Shown in pieces: positions 7,731 to 16,968 of a DNA stretch of 64,000 bases. The DNA comes from Fidelibacterota bacterium. GTDB lineage: Bacteria > Fidelibacterota > UBA8477 > JABMPR01. The position numbers and the translations under genes were made by a program. Under the pieces are notes generated by a model that saw only the letters and a list, made by a program, of their open reading frames with translations, ran no database searches and was not told the DNA's origin. The first letter of the stretch is position 1. Every line of letters begins with the position of its first letter. Location: assembly GCA_016784025.1 (NCBI GenBank), contig JADHVL010000001.1, positions 1 through 64,000 of the forward strand, read 5' to 3'.

Positions 7731-8369
7731 ATGGGGAGACCAAAGAAATCAGATATGGGATCGGTGCCTACCGAGGAACGGATATTACAGAAAGCACTGG
7801 AGTTATTTGCTCTTAAAGGCTATGATGCAGTATCAGTGCGGGATATCACGACACCCCTGGGGCTTAACCAAGCCACCCTTTATATATACTATAAAAATAA
7901 AGCAGCACTTCTCGATGCCATCTTCAGACGCCTCGAGGAAAAGTTAATTAATCCAGGCTTCTCTGTGCCACCGCCTGAGTTTTTCGCTGAAATGGAAACA
8001 TTTGATCTGGCAACTTTTCTCATCGCAGGTGCAAAAAGGTTCTTCGGCCGAACAGACCAGGAAACGCGATTCACCTGGAGATTATTGATGATGAGTCAGT
8101 ATCAGCATGAGGTTGCCCGACATAGCATGGAAATTCAAGTTTTAGATGCGCCTATGCGTCACTTTGCTGCATTGTTGGATAGCATCAAGGCTGCAGGGCT
8201 GATTAAGGATGAGGTGGATACGGTGAGTGCTGGCCGTATAATAGCTACTATGTTCTTTGAGTACTCCTTCAGAGCAAACCTTGCGGCAGCCTGGGAGGAG
8301 AAGCATGATCACGTTTTTGACAGACTGTGCGAAGACTTGCGAGCTTTCGCCGACTTAATTTCAGTTTAG
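7731..8369 (+). CDS. TetR family transcriptional regulator
   Basis: From the ATG at 7731 the protein is 212 residues, normal for the family. The N-terminal helix-turn-helix reads ERILQKALELFALKGYDAVS followed by RDITTPLGLNQATLYIYYKNKAALLDAI. The last part is the recognition helix and the classic YxxYxxK motif. The frame stays open upstream to 7527, but that part is not TetR-like. GAGAGG lies 12-16 bases before 7731. The C-terminal ligand domain is unspecific. It probably controls the divergent hydrolase gene. Confidence 0.88.
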   Translation: MGRPKKSDMGSVPTEERILQKALELFALKGYDAVSVRDITTPLGLNQATLYIYYKNKAALLDAIFRRLEEKLINPGFSVPPPEFFAEMETFDLATFLIAGAKRFFGRTDQETRFTWRLLMMSQYQHEVARHSMEIQVLDAPMRHFAALLDSIKAAGLIKDEVDTVSAGRIIATMFFEYSFRANLAAAWEEKHDHVFDRLCEDLRAFADLISV

Positions 8370-8815
8370 AACTTCCAGATGATCTAGGGATTATGTATCC
8401 CTTGGTGATATCATGCAACGCCGTATCCCACAGTTAATTGCAGTGATTCCAAAAACAGCATGTGCATCTGGTGATACATTTTGGTCTATATAGGGGTCAT
8501 TTTTCCATATTTACACATGGGTACCTAGTGTAAGAGAGGTAGATATTATTACTTCGTTTCCAGCCCCGGCAAGTCCTAGTACGACCTTTGGGTTATGAGC
8601 CCAACGAGGGCTAAGTATAATTAATAACTTACGATAGGACTGTGACGTATACGTGACAAACCATGTTTCTGGAAAAGCTTGGGGAAGAGGGTCTTATTGT
8701 AGCAATAGTATCCATTTTGATAAGCAAGCAGTTTGAATGAATCTTTGTTTAATTTGATGCAAATACCTAATTTGTAAGTCACAATCGTTATTATATCGAA
8801 CTAGGGGTTCAGATC
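8370..8815. other. Intergenic region with tRNA-Met remnant
   Basis: These 446 bases hold no open gene. The only recognisable structure is a piece of tRNA-Met (8581-8608) and a palindrome GTGACGTATACGTGAC nearby. An AT-rich segment ahead of 8816 probably carries the promoter of the giant gene. Confidence 0.5.
8581..8608 (-). pseudogene. Decayed tRNA-Met(CAU) fragment
   Basis: On the minus strand the piece reads CTCGTTGGGCTCATAACCCA followed by AAGGTCGT. This matches the anticodon arm (CAT anticodon) and variable loop of bacterial elongator tRNA-Met. The T arm and acceptor that should follow are not recognisable, so it is a remnant and not a working tRNA. Confidence 0.55.
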
Positions 8816-11800
8816 ATGCGCATACAACATTGTATTTCAATCATTGTCCTGCTACTAATGGGTTTACCTGATCAAACATGTGCCCAGGATTTTGAATGGG
8901 GGTTTCTTATTGGGGGTACTACTAGTGGTAGTCAGGCTAACGGTGTTGCAACCGACAATGAAAATAATGTGTATGTAACCGGATGTTTCCAGGGAACCGT
9001 GGATTTTGATCCTCTTCCAAGTAGTGAATTCAATCTCACGAGCAACGGACTAACAGATATCTACCTAGCAAAATACAACTCAACCGGTGCACTCGTATGG
9101 GCTATTGCCATTGGGTCCGAACTAACCCATAATACACATGGAGATATAGGTGAGGATATTGCCCTCGATGGTGGCGGCAATATATTTATCACTGGTTATT
9201 TTCGTGGGAATGTGGATTTTGATCCATCAGATAATGAAGCAATATTAACTGCTCCGGACGATGATTTCTTCATTGCTAAATACGATAACGATGGAAATTA
9301 CCTTTGGGCTGATCATGGGGGTAGTTATACCTATGAACCTTCTTTCTCAAATAGCATTGTTGTAGATAATGATGACAACGCAGTAATCACTGGCTCCTTC
9401 AACCGACGTATCACAATAGGTTCCTTCTCACTGGATGTAGGTTCTGGCAATACGGGGGCTTTCTTGGCGAAATACAATCCGACAGGAACTGTTCTATTTG
9501 CCGCTGAATTGGGCGGGACAGATCATACAATAGGACATGGAGTTGTGTGTGGACCTACCGGAGCTCTGTATGTCATGGGTGATTTTAATGGATCTGATCA
9601 ATTCGGTGCTTTTCAATTGTCTGGTGGACCTTCTTTAAGCGTCTTCGTATGTAAGCTTAACGATACTGGTGAAGTGGAATGGGCAAAAGAGATCGTCTCA
9701 CAAAGTTCAGTAAATGGTAAAAGCCTCACAATTGACCAGTATGAAAACCTATATCTCACCGGTGATTATTACCAGATAGTTGACGCTGATCCCAGCAGTA
9801 CGGACTACATTTTGTCATCCAATGGAAGTAGTGACATATTCTTACTATCCTTAAATCTGTATGGTGAATTTCGTTGGGGGCAATCAATAGGAAACACCGA
9901 AGTTGACTATGTCTACGGGATGGGTATATCAGAGCACCAAGAAATCTCGATTACAGGTCGCTTCAATGGTGAATTGGATGTTGATCCGAGTGGTAACATC
10001 CAGAGCCTCATTTCTGGTGGTGAGGAAGATGCTTTTATTTCAGCATACTCATTCGCTGGTGAGTTTCGATGGGCTGTCTCGTTTGAGGATCAGGGAAGTG
10101 ATACAGATCAAGGTTCGACAGTCACATATGACAATTCAAATAATGTAATCTGTACAGGTCGACTTTCAGGTACCGTCGACTTTGACCCAGAAACTGGACA
10201 AAATATACTTTCAACGAATGGTAGAGAGGGCTCATATGTAGTTAAACTTACAGGAATAGAGACTTTCCCTCATTCATCAATGGTACTTCATGTTCCATTA
10301 TTGTATCCAACAATCCAATCCGGTATTAATACAGCTGACTCCAGTGATATTGTGCTTCTTCAACCAGGTACTTACTATGAGAATCTTATCTGGCCGCAGA
10401 GAAGCGGAATCAATCTTTTGAGTACTGGTGACCGTACCAATACAATAATTGATGGGAATGGCTTGACGAGTGTAATCTTGATGAATCCACAGGTAGTAAG
10501 TATTGATTCAACAACGTCCATTCAAGGGATTACAGTCAGGAATGGTGGAAATGCCTACTATGGTGGTGGCATATCTTTAATTGGAGCAAGCCCCACATTA
10601 TCAGATTTAAACATACAGGATAACTCTGGTAGTAGAGCGGGTGGCATCTATCTGACCAATTCAACACCTATCTTGAGTAGGTTGAGTATAACGAACAATT
10701 TCTCTGAAGATGATGGCGGGGGCATCGCAGCTATTTCATCCAATCTCCTAGTCGAATACTCTCATATACAGAATAATGTTTCAACTGATGATGGAGGAGG
10801 GATATACGCATATCATTCTTCCTTAACTCTGAGTAATGTCATTCTTTTAGGCAATGAAGGTAATGAGGGTGGGGGTATCTGTTTTGGTTCAGATGCTACT
10901 GCTGAATTCGAGAATGTTTCTGTTATCAGTAATTCTGCCTTCCGTGGTGGTGGATTGAGTGTAATACCTTTTGCGGATATATCCATTTTAGACATGAACG
11001 TGATTGGCAATTCTGCTGTCGGGAAAGGTGGGGGGATATATGTTGAACATGAGGGGGATATCGCTTTTCAAAACATTAATCTAATAAGCAACACGGCACA
11101 GGAAGAGGGCGCAGGAATATATTGGAATGACCACAACGGAGTTCATACTCTTTCCTATTCAAACATAATGGAGAATGGAAATGGAATGTTCGGCACTGGA
11201 ACTATTGGTGCATTGAATAACTTCTGGGGCCATTCCTCTGGACCGACCCATACTGCACAAAACCCAATTGGACAGGGCGATACGGTTAATGTAAATGTTA
11301 GCGTAACTCCTTGGTTGACTCTGCCGCATCCTGACTCTCCACCCTTACCACCACAGAATGTGACCGTTTCTAGCATTGGGAATGATTTTCTACTCTTAGA
11401 CTGGGAGTTCAGTCTGATACCTGATTTTGATAGGTTTAGGCTATACTACGATGAAGATCAACGCGGATATCCATACGCGAACTATCTAGAGTTAGGTACT
11501 GAACCATCATTCACACTTTCCGGATTAAATCTTGGCTCAGAATACTATATCGCGGTAACTGCGTTTGATTCTGACGGTAATGAAAGTTGGTACTCTAAAG
11601 AAGTAACCGGAGTAACAAGAATTATGGAGGTACAAAACCTTGACATCGGCGGAGATGAAAATCTTGATCATATCACTTCTCATGCTCCCCATGTCACCTT
11701 CGATTACTTTGATAGTATGGTAGAAACTCAAACCAATTATTGCATACAACTATCGGATGATTCAACATTTCAGAATTACTTATGGAATCCAGGAGAAGTC

Positions 11801-14749
11801 GAAGGAAACGAAACTACGATTTCTGTGCCAGAGGGATTACTGGTGAATGGCGAGACCTATTTCTTGCGAATGAAAGTTTCCAGTGGAGATTTCTGGAGCG
11901 ATTGGTCTTCGCTTTCCTTCAGGATGAATTCCGAGCCTGAAGCGCCTACTCAGATATCACTGATTAATAATGCGATCTCTGTAGGAAGTGTTAACCTTGT
12001 TGTTGGCAATAGTTTAGATGGTGAAGGTGATGACTTGACATACTGTTTCAGACTCTACACTGATGAAAGTCTTAACACACCGATTGATTCTAGTCTGGCT
12101 GTTTTGCCAGGAATAGATGAGACTTCTTGGTGTGTAGCGGCTACCCTAGATGATAATTCCCAATTCTGGTGGACGATTCAAAGCTACGATGGCTTTGAGT
12201 TTAGCCGGTTGGTTGGACCAGAAAGCTTTCTAGTGAATAATGAGAACGACATCCCCAGTGAATTCGCAATTCTCTACCCAACCACTGGTGGGAACGCGAA
12301 TAGTTTAACGCCCTTTCTAAGCTGGCAATCTTCATATGATCCTGATCCTCTAGATACTTTAAGCTATACAATCTATCTTGACACACCAGCACCAGGCGTT
12401 GAAGTCTTTTCGGTAGGACTTGATACCTTCTTCCAGGTTGTAGAACCTTTGGCAGACAACACTCCATATCACTGGAAGGTAGTCGCTGAAGATTTGCATG
12501 GTGGTTCTAGAGAGAATATAGAGGGTTATCAAAGTTTCACGGTCAATACTGAGAATGATCTCCCAGTGGCTTTCAATCTTCTTTCACCTATTGCTAATAT
12601 GATGGTGACCACACTGACCCCTGAGTTCCTGTGGGAATCATCTTCTGATCCTGACGATGAGACCATCGTGATGCGGAGCACTGGCAAGGATCGGAAGACT
12701 GATCAATTAAGTGGTGTTGATAACTCAGTAATGGTCATCACGGGCTATGACTTTTACCTGGGAACAGATGCAGCATTGACAGACGTAGTTCCAGTCGAAG
12801 TCATTGGAACGAGCTATACACCCGATACCGATCTCACAGAGAACCAGGTTTATTACTGGGTTGTATCAGCCATAGATGACTCAGGTGGTGTGACTTTCTC
12901 TGATACAGCTTCATTCTGGAGTAACAGTGAGAACAGTGCACCAGAACCACTTACACTGCTCACACCGGTGATGGCCAGTGAAACGGACCTGACACCAACC
13001 TTCTCCTGGACCCTAACAACAGATGCAGATTTGAACGATACTCTGAACTATACACTCATGTTCGGTACCGATCCATTCAGTCTCATGTCAGTCAACATGG
13101 GAGCGGAGTCCCAGTATGTCCCTGAAGAGCCTCTTATGGATAATACTGAGTATATCTGGCAAGTAATTGCCACTGATATTCAAGGGGCTACCTACACTAC
13201 AGAGTTCTTCTCCTTCTTTGTGAACAGTGAAAACGATGTTCCAGTCGAATTCACATTGGTGGGACCTGATAGTGGAAGCTACCTGGCCAATGCCGATGTG
13301 ATGCTGGTCTGGACTCCGAGTACCGATCTAGAGGGAGACGCCATCGCGTATCGTGTCCTTTTCGGTGAGACGATTGAAACACTGGAAGCCATCGATACGG
13401 TGGGCGTGAACTACTATGAACTCAATGACCTTGCAGATGGTTACTACGTCTGGCAGGTCGAAGCCATGGACGAAATGGATGGTACGCTCGCCAGTCCAAT
13501 ATGGGGATTCCTCATAAATGTGAATAATGACCCACCAGAGCCATTCAGCCTGATCTACCCAACAGCTGAAATGTTACTCACAGATCAGCAACCTATGTTC
13601 ACCTGGGAGGCTTCGAGCTCTGGAGATGCCGGTGATCATACCTCCTATCGTTTAGAGTTGGGGACCAATGCTGAAGATATGGCTGTGGTCTATGAAGGGG
13701 ATAGCACCCACTTCACACCAGAGCTAGCTCTGGAAGACAATGCGATCTACTACTGGCAGGTAACAGCCATTGACATGGCTTATGCAACCACCATCAATGA
13801 AGGTGGCTACCAGAACTTTATCTTGAATACGGTAAATGATGGACCAAGTATGGCTGAGCTGATCTCACCTGATTCTGTTATCGTTCTCTCTGACACACCT
13901 GTGTTCAATTGGACTGCAAGTACAGATATCGATCCAAATGACTCTCTCACCTATGAAGTCCATTGGTGGACTGATCTCACAGAGATGGATTCTATCATTA
14001 CCACAGAGACACAAGCAAGTCCAGCTACGCCACTTGCTGATGATAATCTCGAGTACACATGGAATGTAATCACCATGGATGCTCATGGAGGGATCGCACA
14101 TTCAGAGGAGAAGACCTTCTGGGTAGACTTCATGCCTGAGGTCCCAGCTTCTTTTGCACTGCTTGGACCAGACAGCGCCAGTGCCGGGAATGGGACACGT
14201 CCTGAGCTCACCTGGGCAGAGGCCATCGATCCTGATCCTTTTGATGCTGTTCATTACAGCATAGCCATAGCGACAGATTCTCTCATGGAGAACGTGGTCT
14301 TCGAGGAAGTTGCTCACATTGAAACCTGGATGCCTGAAACTGATCTGGATAATGACACGAGATACTATTGGCAGGTCACAGCGATAGATGAGGACTCCCT
14401 GACTACCGAATCCAGCATCTGGACCTTTGATGTTGGATATGTTGCTACTGATGAGTTTGCACAGTTACCTGATGAGTTCACCTTGAAGCAGAACTATCCC
14501 AATCCATTCAATCCAAGTACAACCATCAGATATGGTTTACCAGAAGACACAAATGTCTCACTGGTGATTTACGATGTCCGTGGCCAGATTGTCCAGACCA
14601 TTGCATCGAAACATCAGTCAGCTGGTTGGTACGACATTGTCTGGAATGGGCAAACTATGGACGGTAAGACGATCAGTACGGGCATCTATTTCGCAAGACT
14701 AGTAGCTGGTGAGTATAGCCAGGTTATTAAGATGCTGTACCTCAAATAA
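8816..14749 (+). CDS. Giant secreted multidomain protein with T9SS sorting domain
   Basis: The 1977-residue protein has a signal peptide (to about residue 24). Residues 25-470 are SBBP/beta-propeller-like repeats, each with a 'VTGxFxGxVDFDP' strand. Residues 490-850 are a right-handed beta-helix with many GGGIY/GGGIS turns, as in polymorphic outer-membrane proteins. An FN3-like domain follows (about 860-960). Residues 1100-1870 hold about eight tandem Ig-like modules that repeat 'LxPxFxWxxSxDPD' and 'YYWQVTAxD'. The end is a T9SS sorting domain (NYPNPFNPSTTIRYGLPED, near 1893, to KMLYLK). It is probably a very long surface-displayed adhesin or matrix protein. A terminator follows 24 bases after the stop. 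Confidence 0.85.
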   Translation: MRIQHCISIIVLLLMGLPDQTCAQDFEWGFLIGGTTSGSQANGVATDNENNVYVTGCFQGTVDFDPLPSSEFNLTSNGLTDIYLAKYNSTGALVWAIAIGSELTHNTHGDIGEDIALDGGGNIFITGYFRGNVDFDPSDNEAILTAPDDDFFIAKYDNDGNYLWADHGGSYTYEPSFSNSIVVDNDDNAVITGSFNRRITIGSFSLDVGSGNTGAFLAKYNPTGTVLFAAELGGTDHTIGHGVVCGPTGALYVMGDFNGSDQFGAFQLSGGPSLSVFVCKLNDTGEVEWAKEIVSQSSVNGKSLTIDQYENLYLTGDYYQIVDADPSSTDYILSSNGSSDIFLLSLNLYGEFRWGQSIGNTEVDYVYGMGISEHQEISITGRFNGELDVDPSGNIQSLISGGEEDAFISAYSFAGEFRWAVSFEDQGSDTDQGSTVTYDNSNNVICTGRLSGTVDFDPETGQNILSTNGREGSYVVKLTGIETFPHSSMVLHVPLLYPTIQSGINTADSSDIVLLQPGTYYENLIWPQRSGINLLSTGDRTNTIIDGNGLTSVILMNPQVVSIDSTTSIQGITVRNGGNAYYGGGISLIGASPTLSDLNIQDNSGSRAGGIYLTNSTPILSRLSITNNFSEDDGGGIAAISSNLLVEYSHIQNNVSTDDGGGIYAYHSSLTLSNVILLGNEGNEGGGICFGSDATAEFENVSVISNSAFRGGGLSVIPFADISILDMNVIGNSAVGKGGGIYVEHEGDIAFQNINLISNTAQEEGAGIYWNDHNGVHTLSYSNIMENGNGMFGTGTIGALNNFWGHSSGPTHTAQNPIGQGDTVNVNVSVTPWLTLPHPDSPPLPPQNVTVSSIGNDFLLLDWEFSLIPDFDRFRLYYDEDQRGYPYANYLELGTEPSFTLSGLNLGSEYYIAVTAFDSDGNESWYSKEVTGVTRIMEVQNLDIGGDENLDHITSHAPHVTFDYFDSMVETQTNYCIQLSDDSTFQNYLWNPGEVEGNETTISVPEGLLVNGETYFLRMKVSSGDFWSDWSSLSFRMNSEPEAPTQISLINNAISVGSVNLVVGNSLDGEGDDLTYCFRLYTDESLNTPIDSSLAVLPGIDETSWCVAATLDDNSQFWWTIQSYDGFEFSRLVGPESFLVNNENDIPSEFAILYPTTGGNANSLTPFLSWQSSYDPDPLDTLSYTIYLDTPAPGVEVFSVGLDTFFQVVEPLADNTPYHWKVVAEDLHGGSRENIEGYQSFTVNTENDLPVAFNLLSPIANMMVTTLTPEFLWESSSDPDDETIVMRSTGKDRKTDQLSGVDNSVMVITGYDFYLGTDAALTDVVPVEVIGTSYTPDTDLTENQVYYWVVSAIDDSGGVTFSDTASFWSNSENSAPEPLTLLTPVMASETDLTPTFSWTLTTDADLNDTLNYTLMFGTDPFSLMSVNMGAESQYVPEEPLMDNTEYIWQVIATDIQGATYTTEFFSFFVNSENDVPVEFTLVGPDSGSYLANADVMLVWTPSTDLEGDAIAYRVLFGETIETLEAIDTVGVNYYELNDLADGYYVWQVEAMDEMDGTLASPIWGFLINVNNDPPEPFSLIYPTAEMLLTDQQPMFTWEASSSGDAGDHTSYRLELGTNAEDMAVVYEGDSTHFTPELALEDNAIYYWQVTAIDMAYATTINEGGYQNFILNTVNDGPSMAELISPDSVIVLSDTPVFNWTASTDIDPNDSLTYEVHWWTDLTEMDSIITTETQASPATPLADDNLEYTWNVITMDAHGGIAHSEEKTFWVDFMPEVPASFALLGPDSASAGNGTRPELTWAEAIDPDPFDAVHYSIAIATDSLMENVVFEEVAHIETWMPETDLDNDTRYYWQVTAIDEDSLTTESSIWTFDVGYVATDEFAQLPDEFTLKQNYPNPFNPSTTIRYGLPEDTNVSLVIYDVRGQIVQTIASKHQSAGWYDIVWNGQTMDGKTISTGIYFARLVAGEYSQVIKMLYLK

Positions 14750-14772
14750 ACGACCCATAAATACGAAATGTC

Positions 14773-14800
14773 AAAGCCCCTGACTAGAATCAGGGGCTTT
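14773..14800 (+). terminator. Rho-independent terminator after the giant gene
   Basis: AAAGCCCCTGA, six loop bases, TCAGGGGCTTT: a perfect 11-pair hairpin flanked by A- and T-runs, 24 bases after the stop at 14749. Confidence 0.85.
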
Positions 14801-14805
14801 CATAT

Positions 14806-15285
14806 CCAGTAACTTTTTAGCAACTAAAAGCCACTTTCTCATACTGTATAGGGGAGTGCATACTACTGAAAAACGAAGTAAGGCGAGCGGAATCACGATA
14901 GTGATGGAGGCTCAGTCAATCCTCGTTTGCAGTAGCTCATATTTCTAAAATGCAGAATCAGATTGGTAGAAATTCGGAATTATTTAAGATAGATTAACTA
15001 TAAGTAATTGATAATAATATACTTACAAGCGCTGGCGGAGAGGGAGGGATTCGAACCCCCGGTACCCGAAGGTACGCTGCATTTCGAGTGCAGAAATTTA
15101 TCATTAAAGGCTGCAGTGTGATCAATTCAATCGATTAGCGGCATATTACTTGTAAAGGTGGATTCAAAGATTCACTCCAAATCCGCCACCTGCCGAACCA
15201 AGCTGTTTCATTAAAAATTTGCGTTCCAGAATGGTCCACGTTACGATCTCAATTTATCTTTTCGTCAGTAATATACTGACCTGAC
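14806..15285. other. Intergenic boundary region with hairpin and tRNA-Ser fragment
   Basis: No open gene is seen. It holds a two-level inverted repeat: outer arms CTACTGAAAAACGA at 14863-14876 and TCGTTTGCAGTAG at 14923-14935, inner hairpin ATCAC-GATA-GTGAT at 14892-14905. It also holds the tRNA-Ser 3' fragment (15033-15093) and a small hairpin GTCAGTA-ATA-TACTGAC at 15264-15280, just past the fucosidase stop. This is the left edge of the polysaccharide locus. Confidence 0.55.
15033..15093 (-). pseudogene. 3' fragment of tRNA-Ser(CGA), probable attachment site
   Basis: On the minus strand this reads: complete anticodon arm CTGCA-CTCGAAA-TGCAG (CGA anticodon), the Ser variable arm, a T arm with GGTTCGAATCC, the acceptor 3' strand CTCTCCG and an encoded CCA. 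The sequence leaves tRNA exactly at the 5' edge of the anticodon stem. The D arm and the 5' acceptor are absent. A clean 3' half is the usual distal att site of an element integrated in a tRNA gene. From the orientation, the element would lie to the right, over the sulfatase locus. Confidence 0.75.
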
Positions 15286-16914
15286 TTATTTGGTTTTCTT
15301 GGGCAACTTCATTCTGCTTTGTACATGCGCTGGTCCACTTTTATCCAACTCTCCCACAACTGTGATCCTGAAGGCCAGCGCCCATGAATTCGGGAGAGTT
15401 ATTGGCAATCGAATTTCTAAAGCCTCACTGGTTCTAGACCATTCTACAGGACCAGAACCCAGGAGTTCTATTCTGTCGATCCCATCCATGGAGGAGATTG
15501 CTGATTTAGAACTAAGCGATTTGATGTGAACCGTGTCAGTAGGAGGGATGCCCAGCACTGTGGCATACAAGGTGTTACCCTTGCGGGTGAAACGCACATC
15601 TTCCCAATTTAATCGTCGGGTATTCGGCTGAACTGCCCTGGATTGCTTTCCTGCAGCATTGGTCTCATGGTATTCCAGACGTTCAGTATGACCCTCCGCA
15701 TAAATCTTATAGGGCACCGTGGTATAAATTGCTTCACCATTTTGAGCCAGCCACTCACCAATGCCTAGCAGAAGATCTTCCAGACCCATATCAAAGGTAC
15801 CATCCGGTCTGGGATTTAATGAGAGCAGCAAACCCCCATTTCGCGCCACCAGATCTACCAGTCTGACCACCACATCACGTGGCTTTTTATACTCAATGCC
15901 TTCGTACCAGGGCCAATCAAAAGACATCTGTGCCGACGGTGTATCGTCTTCCCAGGTCCTGTTGACATACAAGGGTCGTTTATGACCGTTTTCATAGGAA
16001 AACACACCAAAATTATCGGGGAAGTTCCCCTTGTTGTGTACGGTGACCTGCTTGCCTTCAGCTTCAGCCATATTGAAAAAATCAGCAATGATTCGCTCGG
16101 TGTTAAACTTTCCAGCACCCCCATCAAACCAGATGGCATCCGGCTTATAATTATCGATGACCTCTTTGGTCAGACCATAGCGTTTTTCCTCAAACATTTC
16201 CCGTTCACCGGCAAACCAGTAATAGTTGGCATAATCCGGATCCAGTAAATCCACCCCGGCAGCAGTCGGCTGTTCCTTCAATTTCCTGATAATGCTCTGG
16301 TAATGCTTATAGGTCCGCGCATGGTGAAAAGAGGTGAAGGTTTTAAGACCCCGGGCTTCAAGTGCCGTGAATATGTCACCCAGCAAATCACGCTCTGGAC
16401 CCAGCTTGCCAGCGCAAAGGTCAATAACTTCGCTGTCCCACATGGCATAGCCATCATGGTGCATGGCAGCTATGCCGGCATATTTCGCACCCGATTTTTC
16501 AATGAACTCTGCCCAATAATCAGGATCAAAATTTTCAGCCTTGAATTGTTTGGCCAGATCCTTATAGCCATAGCCCTCTTCTGGATTACCGACATGTTTT
16601 TCAAACAATCCACGGGTTTCATTGTTCTTACTGTGGTGATACACACCTCTATATGGAGTGATATAGGCATTTCCCCAGTTGGGTTTGGAATAATCCCAGT
16701 TTCCAGAAACTGAATACACCCCCCAATGTGCATAGATACCAAATTTGGCGTCCTTCGCCCATTGAGGAACTTCATGCGTTAACAGTGATTCCCATTCAGG
16801 CATATACTTCTCAGACGGAGTGGATCCGGATTGACCAGCCAACTCACCCAGGAGTATTGATATTAGCACTACCAATGCAGTAAAAATTTTAATGGATCTC
16901 ATGCCATGCTTCAT
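15286..16914 (-). CDS. GH29 alpha-L-fucosidase
   Basis: From the ATG at 16914 (GAGG five bases upstream) the protein is 542 residues with a signal peptide (MRSIKIFTALVVLISILLG). The GH29 signatures are AKFGIYAHWGVYSVSGNW (about 56-73), the MHHDGYAMWDS motif with the conserved His pair (151-161), and DAIWFDGGAGKF with the predicted nucleophile Asp264. Retaining fucosidases of this family release L-fucose from the ends of glycans in the periplasm or outside the cell. It is the last gene of a minus-strand operon that begins near 23.5 kb with the two LVIVD proteins and carries the AGTATACT operator. Confidence 0.92.
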   Translation of the reverse strand: MKHGMRSIKIFTALVVLISILLGELAGQSGSTPSEKYMPEWESLLTHEVPQWAKDAKFGIYAHWGVYSVSGNWDYSKPNWGNAYITPYRGVYHHSKNNETRGLFEKHVGNPEEGYGYKDLAKQFKAENFDPDYWAEFIEKSGAKYAGIAAMHHDGYAMWDSEVIDLCAGKLGPERDLLGDIFTALEARGLKTFTSFHHARTYKHYQSIIRKLKEQPTAAGVDLLDPDYANYYWFAGEREMFEEKRYGLTKEVIDNYKPDAIWFDGGAGKFNTERIIADFFNMAEAEGKQVTVHNKGNFPDNFGVFSYENGHKRPLYVNRTWEDDTPSAQMSFDWPWYEGIEYKKPRDVVVRLVDLVARNGGLLLSLNPRPDGTFDMGLEDLLLGIGEWLAQNGEAIYTTVPYKIYAEGHTERLEYHETNAAGKQSRAVQPNTRRLNWEDVRFTRKGNTLYATVLGIPPTDTVHIKSLSSKSAISSMDGIDRIELLGSGPVEWSRTSEALEIRLPITLPNSWALAFRITVVGELDKSGPAHVQSRMKLPKKTK

Positions 16915-16968
16915 AATAACCTCAGTATTTCCAGTATGGGAGTGACTCATTTGATGTACTATTTTTAA

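Noticed and set aside
6418-15093. Intact tRNA genes for Leu, Met and Ser
   Set aside because: D arms and 5' acceptor strands are missing in all; they cannot fold as complete tRNAs.
15264-15280. Strong terminator after the first fucosidase
   Set aside because: A perfect 7-pair hairpin is present but it is AT-rich and lacks a T-run on the minus strand, so it was not listed as a terminator.
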